Part shown: piece after piece, positions 33,291 to 45,251 of the stretch
Numbering within the stretch: position 1 is the first letter of the stretch
Layout: the number at the start of each line of letters is the position of its first letter
From: Capsicum annuum
Taxonomy: Eukaryota > Streptophyta > Magnoliopsida > Solanales > Solanaceae
NCBI RefSeq assembly: GCF_002878395.1
Contig: NC_061115.1
Span: forward strand, 214,649,314 to 214,713,313
Direction of reading: 5' to 3'
Length of the DNA stretch: 64,000 nucleotides
The notes under the pieces: model-generated
Told to the model about the DNA's origin: nothing
Databases searched by the model: none
The model's input: the letters and a program-made list of their open reading frames with translations, nothing else
Translations under genes and position numbers: made by a program

Positions 33291-33994
33291 AACTTTTTTG
33301 GGCTTGGTTGGCACATGATATCACCTCACCACCACCACCACCCCCTCCTCACCCCAACCCCCATCCACCCACAATCAAGTAGGATCGAGCGCAGTGGTGG
33401 ATTCAGAATATTCACTAAGGGATTCAAAAATAAACATACGAATTAATCGAAGAAAATTCAAAGTCATCTATATATACATAAAATAATTTAAATCATATAT
33501 AAATTGTATAATTTTCTGTCGAAGGGAGTTTTGATGAACCCCCAAAGCTAAAGGTGGCTCCGCCCCTAGGGCCGAGGGGTTCATCCGAATCCCTTCAATG
33601 AAAAATTACACCATTGATATATTATTAAAATTATTTTTTGTATGTTTATATAGTAGATGTTAAATTCCATATGACTTCTTCATATGTTGGCTTCTTAGAA
33701 TTTTGAATTAAAATTTTGGTTCCACCTCCCCACCCCTTTCCTTTTTTATTATTTTTTTGCTACTTTTGTCCCAACTTTCATTTTCCAACTTCTAAGCAAT
33801 TAACCTTCAAAACAAGTTGGAGGTTTTTCGTCGAATTGAGAATTTAATTTTGTTGTTTTCAATATTTAAAATCTTATAGCTAGGATGCATTAACGAGAAA
33901 AATAATATTGAAGTTAAATACATCGTTAGTATCAATGACAGAGTCAAGAATTTTATTAAGAAATATCAATATATATATATATATATATATATAT
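33291..33994. other. Intergenic upstream of chalcone synthase, possible TE fragment
   Basis: A CACCACCACCACCACC run lies near 33325-33345. The stretch at about 33390-33600 (GGTGGATTCAGAATATTCAC, ending 'GTGGCTCCGCCCCTAG') has the form of a common Solanaceae non-coding repeat. An (AT)n microsatellite at 33970-33994 runs into the assembly gap. No gene is seen. Confidence 0.45.
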
Positions 33995-34094
33995 NNNNNN
34001 NNNNNNNNNNNNNNNNNNNNNNNNNNNNNNNNNNNNNNNNNNNNNNNNNNNNNNNNNNNNNNNNNNNNNNNNNNNNNNNNNNNNNNNNNNNNNN
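33995..34094. other. Assembly gap (100 N)
   Basis: Exactly 100 Ns, a placeholder. Bounded on the left by an (AT)n microsatellite and on the right by the LINE ORF1 sequence, so the downstream part of that LINE may be hidden. Confidence 0.98.
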
Positions 34095-34516
34095 TCCTTG
34101 TATTATGAATACACGTGACATCCTGCTCACTTTTGCTTTTACGAGTTTTCCTTAATATTGCTTGCTTTCCTTTATCCTTCACCATCTCATTAGTATCTTT
34201 ACTTGAGATATTTATGCATAATTTCTCTTCATCTGGCACATCTCCTTCCTCTTCAGAAGACTTCAAAAGTGTCTTCTTCAGACGAGGTTCTGTCGGCCCA
34301 TTCATCTTGGGTTTCTGAGCCTTCATCATCTGTATCATTTTCATTTTTGTTGTTACCTTTTTGCTTGGAATTACTTGTGCTATCCAATTGTTCTTCTTCT
34401 TCCTCCATTAGCTCATCAAAGTTGTTTTGCGTGATAGCAGTAATTGCTTCATCACTTATTTTCCCAGTTTCTTGAGCCATTCCACGAGAACCAACTTTCC
34501 TAAATAACTTTTTCTT
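34095..34516 (-). pseudogene. LINE ORF1 C-terminal part (downstream half, after the Copia insertion)
   Basis: The minus strand continues the ORF1-like reading from 43790: when the Copia element and one TSD copy are ignored, the frame crosses the junction without a break into KLFRKVGSRGMAQ and an acidic, low-complexity stretch (DELMEEEEEQLDS, then 'KPKMNGPTEPRLKK' after a frame change). Acid/Ser-rich tails are usual for ORF1 proteins of plant LINEs. It runs into the assembly gap, so ORF2 is not visible. Non-functional because of the insertion and internal frame changes. Confidence 0.6.
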
Positions 34517-35382
34517 TGTTAAAGCAATGAAGTTTTGATGATTGACTTATCAATGAAACATGTTAGTCATGTTGGTCCTTACAGGTGAATGTTTGAGAAA
34601 GGCTGGTGATAAAATCACTTAGAAGACAAATGTTGGAAAGCAAGCTAACTCAGCATTTGTCACTAGCATAAAGAAGTTGGAAAGAAGATAAACACAACAC
34701 TTGAAGATTAAGTTAATAAAGTAGTTCTATCCAGACAAGGAGATACAGTAAATGAGTCCTACCCAGGAGATAGACTGCAACAAGGAGTCAAACTACCTGA
34801 GAGTCCTATTGAAGAAACAAGAGCACATCACCTGAAGGACTCAATCGGGAGTTGGCTAAAATACAAGAGACAGTTTCAAAGCGTTTTACTCACGTACTAG
34901 CAAGAAAAATATCAATCAACAAATTCGTTCACTAGCTTGAAGAACAACCTGTTCCTTTAGTTAGAAAGTTGTAGACTTTGTGTAATAGGTTGGCTCTTTG
35001 ATTTGTAATGAGTGTTAATTCTAGTCTCAGTGAAATATAAACTGAGTTAGGAGTTATGTCTTCAAGTTATGGAACTCGAAGACTTGGGAACACTTATTTT
35101 TGGAAGATTTTTGTTATTGTAGAAATAGGAGTTAGAGTTTAATTCCTAGTTTACAAGAGTCTTGTAATTTGTTGAGGATTAAGAGTTTTAGTGAGGTTGG
35201 GGTTAAATCTTGTAGAGGTACAAGTCGTGTTTTTTGACACATGTCTTGAGCCGGGTGTTTCCCACATAAAAATATTGTCTTCTCATTTACTCTTCATAAG
35301 TGAACCACGTTTGTTTACTTGTTTCACTGATAGGAAACAAATAGAGTAAAACAATAAAATTAGTAGGGTACGCACTTTAACG
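34517..35382 (+). repeat. 5' LTR of the Copia element, with PBS
   Basis: Starts TGTTAAAGCAATGAAG and should end CA; here the last two bases are CG, a single change from the 3' LTR. The primer binding site TGGTATCAGA (initiator tRNA-Met) follows two bases later at 35385. Confidence 0.9.
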
Positions 35383-35437
35383 ACTGGTATCAGAATGTGG
35401 TTGTCTTAAATATGATTAATTCCTAAGAAAGATCATT

Positions 35438-36330
35438 ATGATGAATTCCTCACCTCCTACTGGTCACAGTGAAGGTCAATCAACCACTAAACCTCCACTC
35501 TTTCATGGTTCTCACTTCATTTGGTGGAAAGCCAGGATGGAAATGTTTATTCAAGGAGAAGACTATAAGTTGTGGGATAGGATCACTGATGGTCCTACTA
35601 TTCCAATGAAGTTGGAAAATGGTGAACAGGTCAAAAAGATAAGAAGTGAATTTACTGGTGATGACTTAGTAGCATTAAAGAAAAATGCTAAGGCTAAGAA
35701 CATCTTAGTCTGTGGACCAGGACCAGCTAAGTACAATAGAGTGTCAAACTATACTACTACTAAGCAAATCTGGGATGCCCTGGTTAATGCATATGAAGGT
35801 ACCTCTCAGGTAAGAAATTCAGAATTTCTCTTCTTTTTACTGATTATGAAGCTTTTAAGATAAAGAAGAATGAATCCTTGCATGAAATAATGACAAGTCT
35901 TATTGCCTTGACAAATGAGTTGATTTCTTTGGAAAAAGTGATATCTGTTGAGGAACAAGTTGAAAAGGTGTTGAAGGTACTGCCTAAATCAAAATGGAAT
36001 GTTAAAGTGACCGCTATTAGGGAGGCAAAGGACCTCACACATATGACATTGGATGAGCTAGTAGGAAATTTGAGGACTTATGAAATGAAAATTAATGGAA
36101 CCAAAGAACAAGCAGACCTTGAGAAAATCTTGTCTTTGAAGGCTTCATATAGTGATGAAGAAATCAAACTTGACAAGGAACAAGTTGCCTTCATAACTAA
36201 GAACTTCAGAAAATTTTTCAAAAAGAAAAAGGGAACAGGTAGCAAGAAATGTTCCAATGACAATTCAAATAAATGCTACAAGTGTGGTAAGACTGATCAT
36301 CAGATCAGGGATTGTCGGGAAATAGAATAG
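35438..36330 (+). pseudogene. Copia gag (nucleocapsid) with CCHC knuckle
   Basis: Starts MMNSSPPTGHSEGQS with the family's FHGSHFIWWKARMEMFIQ motif, followed by a capsid-like helical region. A frame break near 35825 separates it from the second half (35878-36330), which ends with a zinc knuckle CYKCGKTDHQIRDC (CX2CX4HX4C) and a stop right after. The homologous gag of element B (59901 downward) shows the same order, so the break is specific to this copy. Confidence 0.85.
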
Positions 36331-37290
36331 AGAAAGGAAAGGGCTGAAAGAGAATTGAAAGAAAAAAAAAAGGAAGGAGAAGAAAGAATATGCTATGGTA
36401 GCCGTTTGGGGATCTGATTCAGAATATGATGAAATTGATGAAACAACATTCATGGCTATTGGAGAGTCAAACTTGGAGGAAGATGATGATGCTGAGGTAA
36501 GTATGCTTGAACTTAAAAAAAATTGCATTTATTTTCTAAAACAAAACTTGTTTCCTTGATGATTGCCTTAATTGATGATTTCCAAGAATTAACTTTTGAT
36601 AGGGATGAGTTTTTCAACAGCCTTGCAAGTCTCAAATTTGATCTCATTGATTTAGGAACATACAAAACCACTGTTGAAGAACAAAACTACACTCTCAAGA
36701 AACTGGTTGAACAACTTGATTCTTCAAACAATGATCTTAGGTATGAAGTCCTAAAATTGACACTCATAGAAAAAGGAAAAAAGGTCAAGAGTAAAGAACA
36801 AGAAAATGTTGAACTTAAATTAGTCAAGTACAAATAAAAGTGTAATGATGAAACAAACATGGTGAATAAGTTGAGTCAAGAAGTCACTAAACTGAAACTT
36901 GATCTTGAAAGAGAAAATAGGTGAACAAATTCTTCAAGAATTGTTCATAAGTTGAGTGAAAGAAATCACTGTGAAAAACTAGGTCTAGGTTTTCACAGAA
37001 GTCTTAATGATCCTCAAGACTTGTGCTATATCTGGCGTAATCTTGGACATCTAACCACTGAATGTCCTGTGGCTGCCAAAAGCAAATCTAGCAGTTAAAA
37101 CCTAGCAAATAAATTTTCTCAGACCAAGAAAAAAGGAACTAATATTGGCCAGAGAAACAGGTCACATTACCTGTTGCCTGCATGGACTAGAAGAAATTTA
37201 ATTCATCCATTTACTCATTAAATAGAACCTAAGCTTGTCTGTGTTCCTAAATCTAACCATTGATTTCTTGCAGGAGAAGTTGAAAGGAAG
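36331..37290 (+). pseudogene. Gag C-terminal extension of the Copia element, broken
   Basis: A charged, coiled-coil-like stretch (36523-36837; many Lys/Glu/Leu) is followed, after stops, by a second knuckle-like motif, LCYIWRNLGHLTTECP, near 37022-37070. Long gag regions with extra coiled-coil sequence and a second knuckle are typical of this lineage. Several stops make it non-functional. Confidence 0.65.
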
Positions 37291-40200
37291 CAAAAAACAT
37301 TGGTACCTAGATAGTTCTTGCTAAAGAAACATGGATGGTGATAAGAAAAAGTTCCTTTTATTGGAGTTGGAAAAATTGGCACATCTGAATCAAGAGCATT
37401 TGAGGATGTATACCTTGTGGAAGGACTGAAGCATAACCTACTTAGCATATCACAACTGTGTGATAAAGGTAACAAAGTTATTTTTACTTCTGCATGAGTC
37501 AAAGTCAAGAGGATGGACACCAAGGAGATTGTTCTCACTGCAAGAAGATACAGGAATGTGTAAAAAACTGACATATTGGTAATGCCAGGAACAAAACTAA
37601 CCTGCCTAAGTGCTATGGAAAATGTTCCCCTCTTTTGGAATAGAAGACTTGGACATGCAAGTCCAAAACAATTAAACATACTTTCTTTCAAAGATATGGT
37701 ACTGGGTTTGCCTAAAACCAAGTTTAAGGAAGAAAAATTGTGTAGTGCCTGTGTAAGGGGGAAGTAGGTAAAATCTTCTTTTAAATCAAAGAACCATGTC
37801 AGCAAAACCAAGTGCCTTGACTTAATCCATATGGATCTGTGTAGACTAATGAGACTTCAAAGCAGAGGTGGAAAAAGGTATGTTTTTGTGATTGATGATG
37901 ATTATTCTAGATTTACCTTGACATTGTTTATAGCTTCCAAAGAAGATGCCTTTGATGTCTTTACTTTATTCATCAAGAAATTTGAAAAGAAACTGGATAC
38001 TTCTCTAATTTCCATAAGATCTAACCATGATACAGAATTTGAAAATGTCAAATTTTTAGAAATTTGTTTCTCATAGTATAGATCACAACTTCTCTGCTCC
38101 CAGAACACCTCAAAAAAATGGAGTAGTAGAAAGGAAAAATTGGATCTTGGAAGATATGGCTAGAATAATGATGCTTGCAGGAAATCTTGCTAAAAATCTT
38201 TGGGCTAAGGAAATTAGTACTGTAGCATATATGATAAATAGATGCATGATCAGCTCTATTCAAGAAAAGACTCCCTATGAATTACTAAAAAGAAGAAAGC
38301 CAGATATTTCTCATTTTAGAACTTTTGGTTGTAAATGTTTCATTCATAATATGAAAGGGATTAATTGGGAAAATTTGATGCTAAAAGTGATGAGGGAATC
38401 TTCTTAGGTTATTCATATCATAGTAAGGTATATAGGGTTCTAAACAACAGAAGAAATTGTGCTGAAGAAAGTGTGCATGTAGTTTTTGATGAATCCTATG
38501 CTAAGACTAATCTTCAGGAAGGGAGTGATTCTGAGGAACAGGTTACACAACCTGGTCTATCCACTAGAGTTACCAAACATAGAGCTACCTCGACAAGGGG
38601 AATTGATTATGGAGGCACATTGACAAGGGGAACTGAGTCACCAACTACCCCAACTCAGAACAATTACAGTGATCTTAGTAGCTCACTAAGATTGGTGCCA
38701 CAAGGTTACAAGTATCAAGGATCACATCCTATTGAGAATGTACTCACTGATCTCACATCTGGGATCACCACAAGGTCTGGATTGAGAATCATATGTTCTT
38801 TCAAAGAATTCTTGTCAGAAATTGAGCCAAAGATAGTAACTGAAGCACTGCTTGATGTTGATTGGATCATAGCCATGCAAGAAGAGTTAAATCAATTTAA
38901 AAAAAGCAAAGTGTGGAACTTAGTTCCTCTTCTGAAAGATATAATAGTAATTGTAACTAAGTGGGTGTATAGAAATAAAGTTGATGAACATGGAACGGTT
39001 ACAAGGAACAAGTAAAAATTGATGGTCCAAGGATATAATCAAGAAGAAGGCATAGACTTTGATGAGACATTTTCTCCTATTGCTAAAATTGAAGAAATAA
39101 GGCTTCTTGTAGCTATTGCAGCTTATATGGAGTTCATTCTCTATCAAATGGATGTTAAGAGTGCTTTTTCGAATGGAATTCTGAAGGAAGAAGTGTATGT
39201 CAAACAACCTCCAAGTTTTGAAAGTAAGGAGTTTCCTGATCATATGTATAAGCTTAACAAGGCTTTGTATTCACTGAAACAAGCTCCAAGAGCTTGGTAT
39301 AAGAGATTGTCAAAATTTCTTCTAGAGCATAGTCACACTAGAGGTAAAATTAACAACACTCTTTCCTTAAAAACTAATGGAAAAGATCTGTTGGTTGTGG
39401 AGGTGTATGTTGATGACATTATTTTTGGCTCCCTAAACATGAACATGACACATGACTTTGCCAAACTCATGAGTTGTGAATTTGAGATGAGTATGATGGG
39501 GGAGCTAAATTACTTCCTAGGATTGCAAATTAAACAAACAGCACCTGGAACTATTATCCATCAATAGAAGTATGTCAAGAAACTTTTCAAAAGATTTTCC
39601 ATGGAAGAGGCAAAAGAGATCATCACTCCAATAGCCACTGCCACAAAACTTGATTTGGATGAAATAGGTCCTAATGTGGAGCAAAAGCTATATAGTGGGA
39701 TGATAGGATCATTACTGTATCTCACAACAAGAAGACCTGATATTCTGTTCAGTGTGGGACTATGTGCAAGGTTTCAAGAAAATCCTAAAGAATCTCATTT
39801 AAAATATGTGAAGAGAATCTTTAGATATCTCAAAAGAACTAGTGATATTGGCATATGGTATCCAAAAGGTAGTAGTTTTAACTTGGTGGGATATTTTGAT
39901 GCTGACTATGTAGGATGTTTGGTGGACACAAAGAGCACCACAGGCATGGCACACTTCCTTGGATCATGTTTAATTACCTGGTCCACTAAGAAACAAAACT
40001 CAGTAGCACTGTCTACTGCTAAGGCTGAGTATGTTGCTGTTGGATCTTGTTGTGCATAGTTGTTATGGATTAAACAACAACTCATGGATTTTGGTGTGAA
40101 TGTTGGATGTGTTCCTATTTTCTGTGACAATACAAGTGCCATTAATATTGCTAAGAATCCTGTTCAACATAAAAGAACTAAACATATCGATATTAGACAT

Positions 40201-40320
40201 CACTTTATCAGAGATAAAATTGAAAAGGGTCTTATACCAATCATGTTCTATTCTACTGAAGAATAAATTGATGATATATTCACTAAAGCATTAAGAACGA
40301 AACACTTTAAAAAAAAATAG
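37291..40320 (+). pseudogene. Copia pol: protease, integrase, reverse transcriptase, RNase H, broken
   Basis: In order: the protease active site near 37300 reads WYLDSSC and then a stop, where the family has DSG, so it is dead. A GAG-pre-integrase piece follows near 37620-37767 (WNRRLGHASPKQ, then CSACVRGK). The integrase core runs 37831-38407 (DDDYSRFTL), and its second catalytic motif reads IRSNHDTEFEN, with Asn where Asp is expected. A frameshift follows near 38076. Reverse transcriptase lies near 38830-39567 (QMDVKSAFSNG and the YVDDIIFGS catalytic motif, intact). RNase H lies at 39601-40266 (YFDADYVGC, AKAEYVAVGS, FCDNTSAI), with a stop at 40057. Confidence 0.9.
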
Positions 40321-40815
40321 GTTAGCCTTGGGGATGATTATGATTGCAGAAATCTCCCCCAATGATTGACTAGAAAAGTTGATGTGCTATTGAATTATTG
40401 TTGATTAATCCAGTCTTGCACATTTAGTTATGTGTCCTACTTCCAAACTGTTGAGTGATCTAATCTTCATTTATTTAATTTTACAGTGTTGTTGGAACAC
40501 TTAAAGCAATTTTGTTCAGAATTTTCAGGAGTTCAGGTATGATTATCAGCTTATCTTAAAATTGACCAAGGAGAAATAGGTTTGCCCTCTTGGTTCTTTA
40601 TATTTCTCTTAACCACCAAATCCCAAGAGTCCAAAAATTTCAAAAAGTTGCCACCACAATCCCATCACCACTGAAACTCTTCATCATTATCTGGCCACCC
40701 ATCAAATCTCTCTCCTTTACGCTTTAACTTCTCATACTCTTCTTATGGATATTTCTCTTTCTCTCACCTCACTATCCATCTCACAACCAAGAACAATTAT
40801 TTTTTCTTCCTTACC
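40321..40815 (+). other. Non-coding linker between pol and the third ORF of the Copia element
   Basis: About 0.5 kb with no recognisable domain. The run TTTTAATTTTACAGTG near 40478 could be a splice acceptor or start of a subgenomic leader for the third ORF; this is inference only. Confidence 0.4.
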
Positions 40816-42509
40816 ATGGCATCCTCATCATCTTCCCATCTTCAAACTCTACTACCTCTCCTTCTACAGCCATTGTTCTTTATCCCACTGCTAATATATA
40901 TACTATCTCCCATTCCTCCTACAATTCTAATTAAACTATCTAATTTGCAGCCTTCAAAATTCTCAAAAATTCTTTTGCTCAATTTTCTTCAAATCCTTCA
41001 TCCTTTTTTAAACCCTCACCCCCAGCTCCTATCCCTCTTTAAATCATCGACCCTGATGATGTTCCTATTGCTAACTTGATCCCATGAAAGTCAAGATCTA
41101 AATTAAAAAGAAAACTTTCTTACCCCATCATTGTTGTTGAGGTCCATGATCTTGTTGACCCTTCCTTTCTTGTAACACTCCTAGAACTTCTCACATTCAT
41201 TAAAAGAAACAACAGGAAGAAGCATCCCTTACTGAAGCCCTTCAAGTTAGCAAAAGGAAGCATGTGAATACACTTGTTCCTCCTCCATCTCCTCCTCCTA
41301 CATCATCCTCTCAAGATATTCTAATTCATACTGTATACAAAGGCAAACAGTGAAACGGACTCTTCCAAAACCCACTGCCTTTTGTACATCTTTGAGTCAT
41401 CCAAAATCCACTCCCACTTCAAAGACTTCATCCTCTTCCAAGTCCACTGCAAAAAGGGCTTCCACACATTCAAAGAAACAGGTTAAAATACCTATTCCCT
41501 CTGATTCCTCTGAATATGAGTCACTTCCTGATGCTTCTACTGAGTTAGAACCTAATTTTGAACTTGATGAAAAAACTACGAATCTTGACTCTCCTACAGA
41601 GCATCTTCTGCATTTTCAAAAGCATCAATTGACTAGGGGACGTGTTGTTAGTAGTTTCGGGGGTATTGATATGGAAGATTTATTGACAAAACTAGAGGCC
41701 TTGGGGTGGTCACAGTTATTTCTTCAAGGTGGCTTACAAAGAAAGTTTGCCAAAGCTGAGATCTATGAATTCTACACAAATGGGGTTGTGATTAGGGAGA
41801 TATTTTCTACCACTAGAAGGGGGGTTACAATTAGTTTTTATGCTGCTGATATTGCAAGAATTCTAAACATTCCTTTGGGGGGATGGGGTCACTATGTCAA
41901 GGTCAACTGGCCTTCTCTTGATAACATTGTATTAGCCCTTAATATTTTTTGAAAGTTTTCTGGAAATCCTCAGCTTGTAAATCATCGTAGGGTCCTAAAG
42001 AAAGAGATTTCTCCACTCTATCATCTCTAATTTGATGTGGTTCACAAGATGATCACACCCAGAAAGGAAAAAAAGACTGTAGACAATTTTCTTGATCTCA
42101 CTCCCATGGAGCTACTTGATACTGAAGTGCAAATTTATTTACCTTAGATTATTCTATAGCACATGCAGAGGGTTCTTCTTACAGATGTGAATGGTCATGC
42201 TCTTCCTTATGAATTTTGGCTCACCCCTATATTTAAGGAATTCAGGGTACCAGTTCAAGTGTGGTCTTTACAGACTACCATATGGAGCTACCCATTTCAA
42301 TGAGGAGTGTTGACAATCCTATGCAGCATTCAAGGAATGCTCTTAATGCCAAGACTGCTGAATTGGAAGTTGTGCAGGCTAAAAATCTACAACTTCGTGC
42401 TCAGATTACTTATCTTCAACTTGCCCTTGAGAGTGAAAGATCTTCTAATGCTGAAATCTTGTGCAAATTGACTGATCTCATTCCTTCTTCCTCTTCTTCC
42501 TCAGCTTAG
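40816..42509 (+). pseudogene. Third ORF of the Copia element (env-like position), broken
   Basis: It follows RNase H on the same strand and ends before the PPT. The start (from 40816) is Ser-rich, then Leu/Pro-rich and hydrophobic; a frame break lies near 41080, then a charged/Ser-rich stretch and a conserved block at 41650-41952 (SFGGIDMEDLLTKLEALGW, FYTNGVVIREIF, and 'YAADIARILNIPLGGWGHY'). It goes on after stops to 42509 with a Gln/Leu coiled-coil end. Its conserved block looks like the putative plant transposon-protein domain often carried by such elements. The position is that of the env-like gene of Sireviruses, but I see no convincing fusion or receptor features, so 'env-like' is positional only. 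Element B keeps a matching C-terminal part. Confidence 0.6.
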
Positions 42510-42933
42510 CTCACTTCTTAGCACCTTAGTAGTATTTTTTTGTGGTTGGCCTGTTTATCTTATCAGTTTTTTTTATTTTAGTTGATGTTAGCTTGCTATT
42601 GGACATACTGAACTTCATTACTACTTGTGTTTTGCTCCTGTTTATATCTAATGAATGATGGTTATTTACTCCAGCTTTTGATTGTCTTAGTGATAGTCCT
42701 AGTGGCCATGGATTATTAAACATCTTTTGCTTACCTGAGTGATTACTTTTCGATGATGTCAAAAAGGGGAAGAATATATTGTGCAATGTTTATAACTCAA
42801 ATAACTAACCTGTTTCATTCTAGTTTCCTTGTTTTAATTCTGTATTGAGTATGTCAGGAACTCAAGAGAAAAGCTATGGTTCTATGATTCTGTGAAATAT
42901 GTGATGGTTTGTCATCATCAAAAAGGGGGAGTT
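42510..42933 (+). other. 3' untranslated region and polypurine tract of the Copia element
   Basis: Non-coding; the polypurine tract AAAAAGGGGGAG lies at 42920-42931 and directly precedes the 3' LTR. A matching GATGATGT-rich 3' region with PPT occurs in element B. Confidence 0.7.
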
Positions 42934-43789
42934 TGTTAGAAAAATAAAGTTTTGATGATTGACTTATGAATGTAACATGTTAGTCATGTTGGTCCTTACA
43001 GGTGAATGTTTGAGCAAGGCTGATGATAAAATCACTCAAAGATAAAAGTTGAAAAGCAAGCAAACTCAGCATTTGTCATGTGTAATAAAGAAGTTGGAAA
43101 GAAGATAAACACAAAACTTGAAGATTAAGTTAATAAAGGAGCTCTATCCAGACAAGAAGATATAGTAAAGGAGTCCTACTCAGACAAGGAGATAGACTGC
43201 AACAAAGAGTGAAACTACCTGAGAATCCTTTTGATGAAACAAGAGCACGTCATTTGAAGGCCTCAATCAAGAGTTTTATTAATTACAAGAGATAGTTTCA
43301 AAGAGTTTTACTCACGCACTAATAAGAAAAGCATCAATCAGAAAATTCATTCACTATCTTGAAGAAGAACCAGGTCCTTTAGTTACAAAGTCATAGACTT
43401 TGTGTAATAGGTTGGTTCTTTGAGTTGTAATGAGTCTTAATTCTGGTCTCGGTGAAATATAAACTGAGTTAGGAGTTGTATCTTCAAGTTTGGGAACTCG
43501 AAGACTTGGGAACACTTATCTTGGGAAGATTTGGGTTATTGTAGAAATAGGAGTTAGAGTTTAATTCCTAGTTTACAAGAGTCTTGCAATTTATTGATTT
43601 TTGAGGCTCAAGAGTTTTAATAAAGTTGGGGTTAAATCCTGTAGAGGTACAGGTCGTGGTTTTTTACACCTTGAGCCGGGTGTTTTCCACATAAAAATAT
43701 TGTCTTCTCATTTACTCTTCATAAGTGAACCACGTTAGTTGAAACAAATAGAGTAAAACAATAAAATCAGTAGGGTACACACTTTAACA
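42934..43789 (+). repeat. 3' LTR of the Copia element
   Basis: Starts TGTTAGAAAAATAAAG and ends TTTAACA, with a right TSD TTCTT. Aligns end to end with the 5' LTR; differences are scattered substitutions and small indels. Confidence 0.92.
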
Positions 43790-44960
43790 TTCTTGCTTTT
43801 TTTACTTGCCACTTCTTCCCTATCACTATCAAGAATGTCTATTTGGAGTTCCTGATTGTATTTGATGGCTATCGTGTTATTTGGTTCTGGAACTGTAGAC
43901 TCTTTTTGTATTCCAGTTTCATCATTGATATTGTTGCTATTATCCTTTGTAAGATCCTTTCCTCCTTCATACGTAGCAATATTGGATTTGTCTTTTGGCA
44001 CTTCATGCGTCAAAATTTGTTTGTTGGCTTGTTCTTGATTTTCCTCGACGTCATTCACTCTTGTGATGCCCTCTTGGTTGTCAAATCCAGCTAATGAAGT
44101 AGGATGAGGCTTATCAATCCCAAATATGTTCCCAGCTGGCAGGTAAGTCCCTTTAGGGGGTTCACTCCTTCCTCTAAAGCTTCTTTTTGAGGGGGCATTG
44201 TTAATCGACGCATCTCTCCCCCTATTTCGAGTTACTTGACGCTCATCTGGATTTTTTTTGTGGCTCATCGTGATTGTTTGTAATACTCTTGGGTTGTTCC
44301 GTAGTAGTTTGATCTAGTCCATGTTGAGCTTTCTCTTGTGTGTCTTTCCTTTCTGTGTTTTCTTTTCCTTTTCCAAGACATGACAATTGATTACAGAGTG
44401 ACCAAGCTTCTTACAGTGTGTGCAATATTTGGGGATATTCTCGTACTCGATCTTTTGTGAAAAGCCTTTCAATGGAAAATTTTCATCCTCTGTACCCACC
44501 CAAATTTTGTGAATTAGGGGCTAAAGAAGATCGATTTCAACCCTCACTTTGGCCATACTTGGCCTATTCATTGTTTTGGTGGCCAGATCAAGATCTATAG
44601 GTTTACCAACCACAACTGTTATTTGTTTGGCATAATGCCAGTAATGCATATGGAATGGAAGACCTGGGAGTAAAACCCATACCAGAACTACAGGAATGTC
44701 CTCCTCCGGTTGAAATTTGGAGTCCACTTTTGCAACCAAATTTGATACCCTTCTAATTCAAGAACTACGTTGAAATCATCATAATTGTTGAAAGTTAAGA
44801 AGATATTGAAGTTATCATAAACACCTATCTTGACTGATCCTTTTAGCGGTAACTTCTCTGAAATCATAAGATAACTAGTTTTCTCTAGCGCTTATTTTCT
44901 TCATGCTTGTTAATTAATAGGTGTTTCGTTACCTCATTAGGATTGGTAAGTTAAGTCTTA
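43790..44960 (-). pseudogene. LINE ORF1 N-terminal part: DUF4283 and CCHC knuckle
   Basis: On the minus strand, the DUF4283 domain lies at about 44880-44520 (LPLKGSVKIGVYDNF, then FQPEEDIPVVLVWVLLPGLP, then GKPIDLDLATKTMNR). After a stop comes the knuckle region near 44440-44330, reading YCTHCKKLGHSVINCH (zf-CCHC_4 type). An open stretch at 44268-43790 then runs to the Copia insertion site. This domain pair is the standard ORF1 of plant L1-type LINEs (it also occurs in some host proteins). The frame crosses the insertion point into 34516 downward, so the Copia element interrupts one gene. Confidence 0.75.
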
Positions 44961-45251
44961 GCCCCCCTTGGTTGCACTTATTCATATTGAGGATTTTATT
45001 ATTATTAATTTAAATAAATCTGGAAAAATTTAAACTCAGTTATTTTCAAATAATCTAGAAATTGTAACAATTCTAAAAAAAATAAAAAAGGTAGCATTGT
45101 TCAGTTGATCTAGAAACCAATTAGGATACCCATATAATACATATTTGAGAAACAAATTAAGAAAGAGCACGAAAAAATTCTACGGATGTAAAAATTTCTG
45201 TTGTATTAATACAAGTATCACCAGAAATTTTTTTCAAAAAATTCTACCTTA
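44961..45251. other. Short intergenic stretch between the LINE and the R-gene end
   Basis: AT-rich, with no gene. It likely contains the 3' UTR of the R1-like gene (minus strand) and the 5' leader of the LINE. No clear polyadenylation signal can be fixed. Confidence 0.4.

Larger units (their letters stand above)
34517..43789 (+). mobile_element. Copia LTR retrotransposon, Sirevirus-like, full length, decayed
   Basis: Two LTRs (34517-35382 and 42934-43789) flank gag, pol and an extra 3' ORF. A perfect 5-bp target-site duplication, TTCTT, lies at 34512-34516 and 43790-43794. The order integrase before reverse transcriptase marks it as Copia. The long gag, the extra ORF between RNase H and the 3' LTR, and the family resemblance to element B suggest a Sirevirus-type lineage. 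It sits inside a LINE ORF1 gene on the opposite strand. All genes contain stops or frameshifts, so it can only move with helper proteins. The LTRs differ by scattered substitutions and small indels, so the insertion is not recent. Confidence 0.9.

Noticed and set aside
40816..41079. Possible membrane or secreted protein at the start of the third Copia ORF
   Set aside because: The hydrophobic Leu/Pro-rich stretch is low complexity and broken after 87 codons, so no envelope-type function is supported.
44314..44739. Host RNA-binding CCHC gene
   Set aside because: DUF4283 plus CCHC can occur in host genes, but the order, acidic tail and decay fit LINE ORF1 better.
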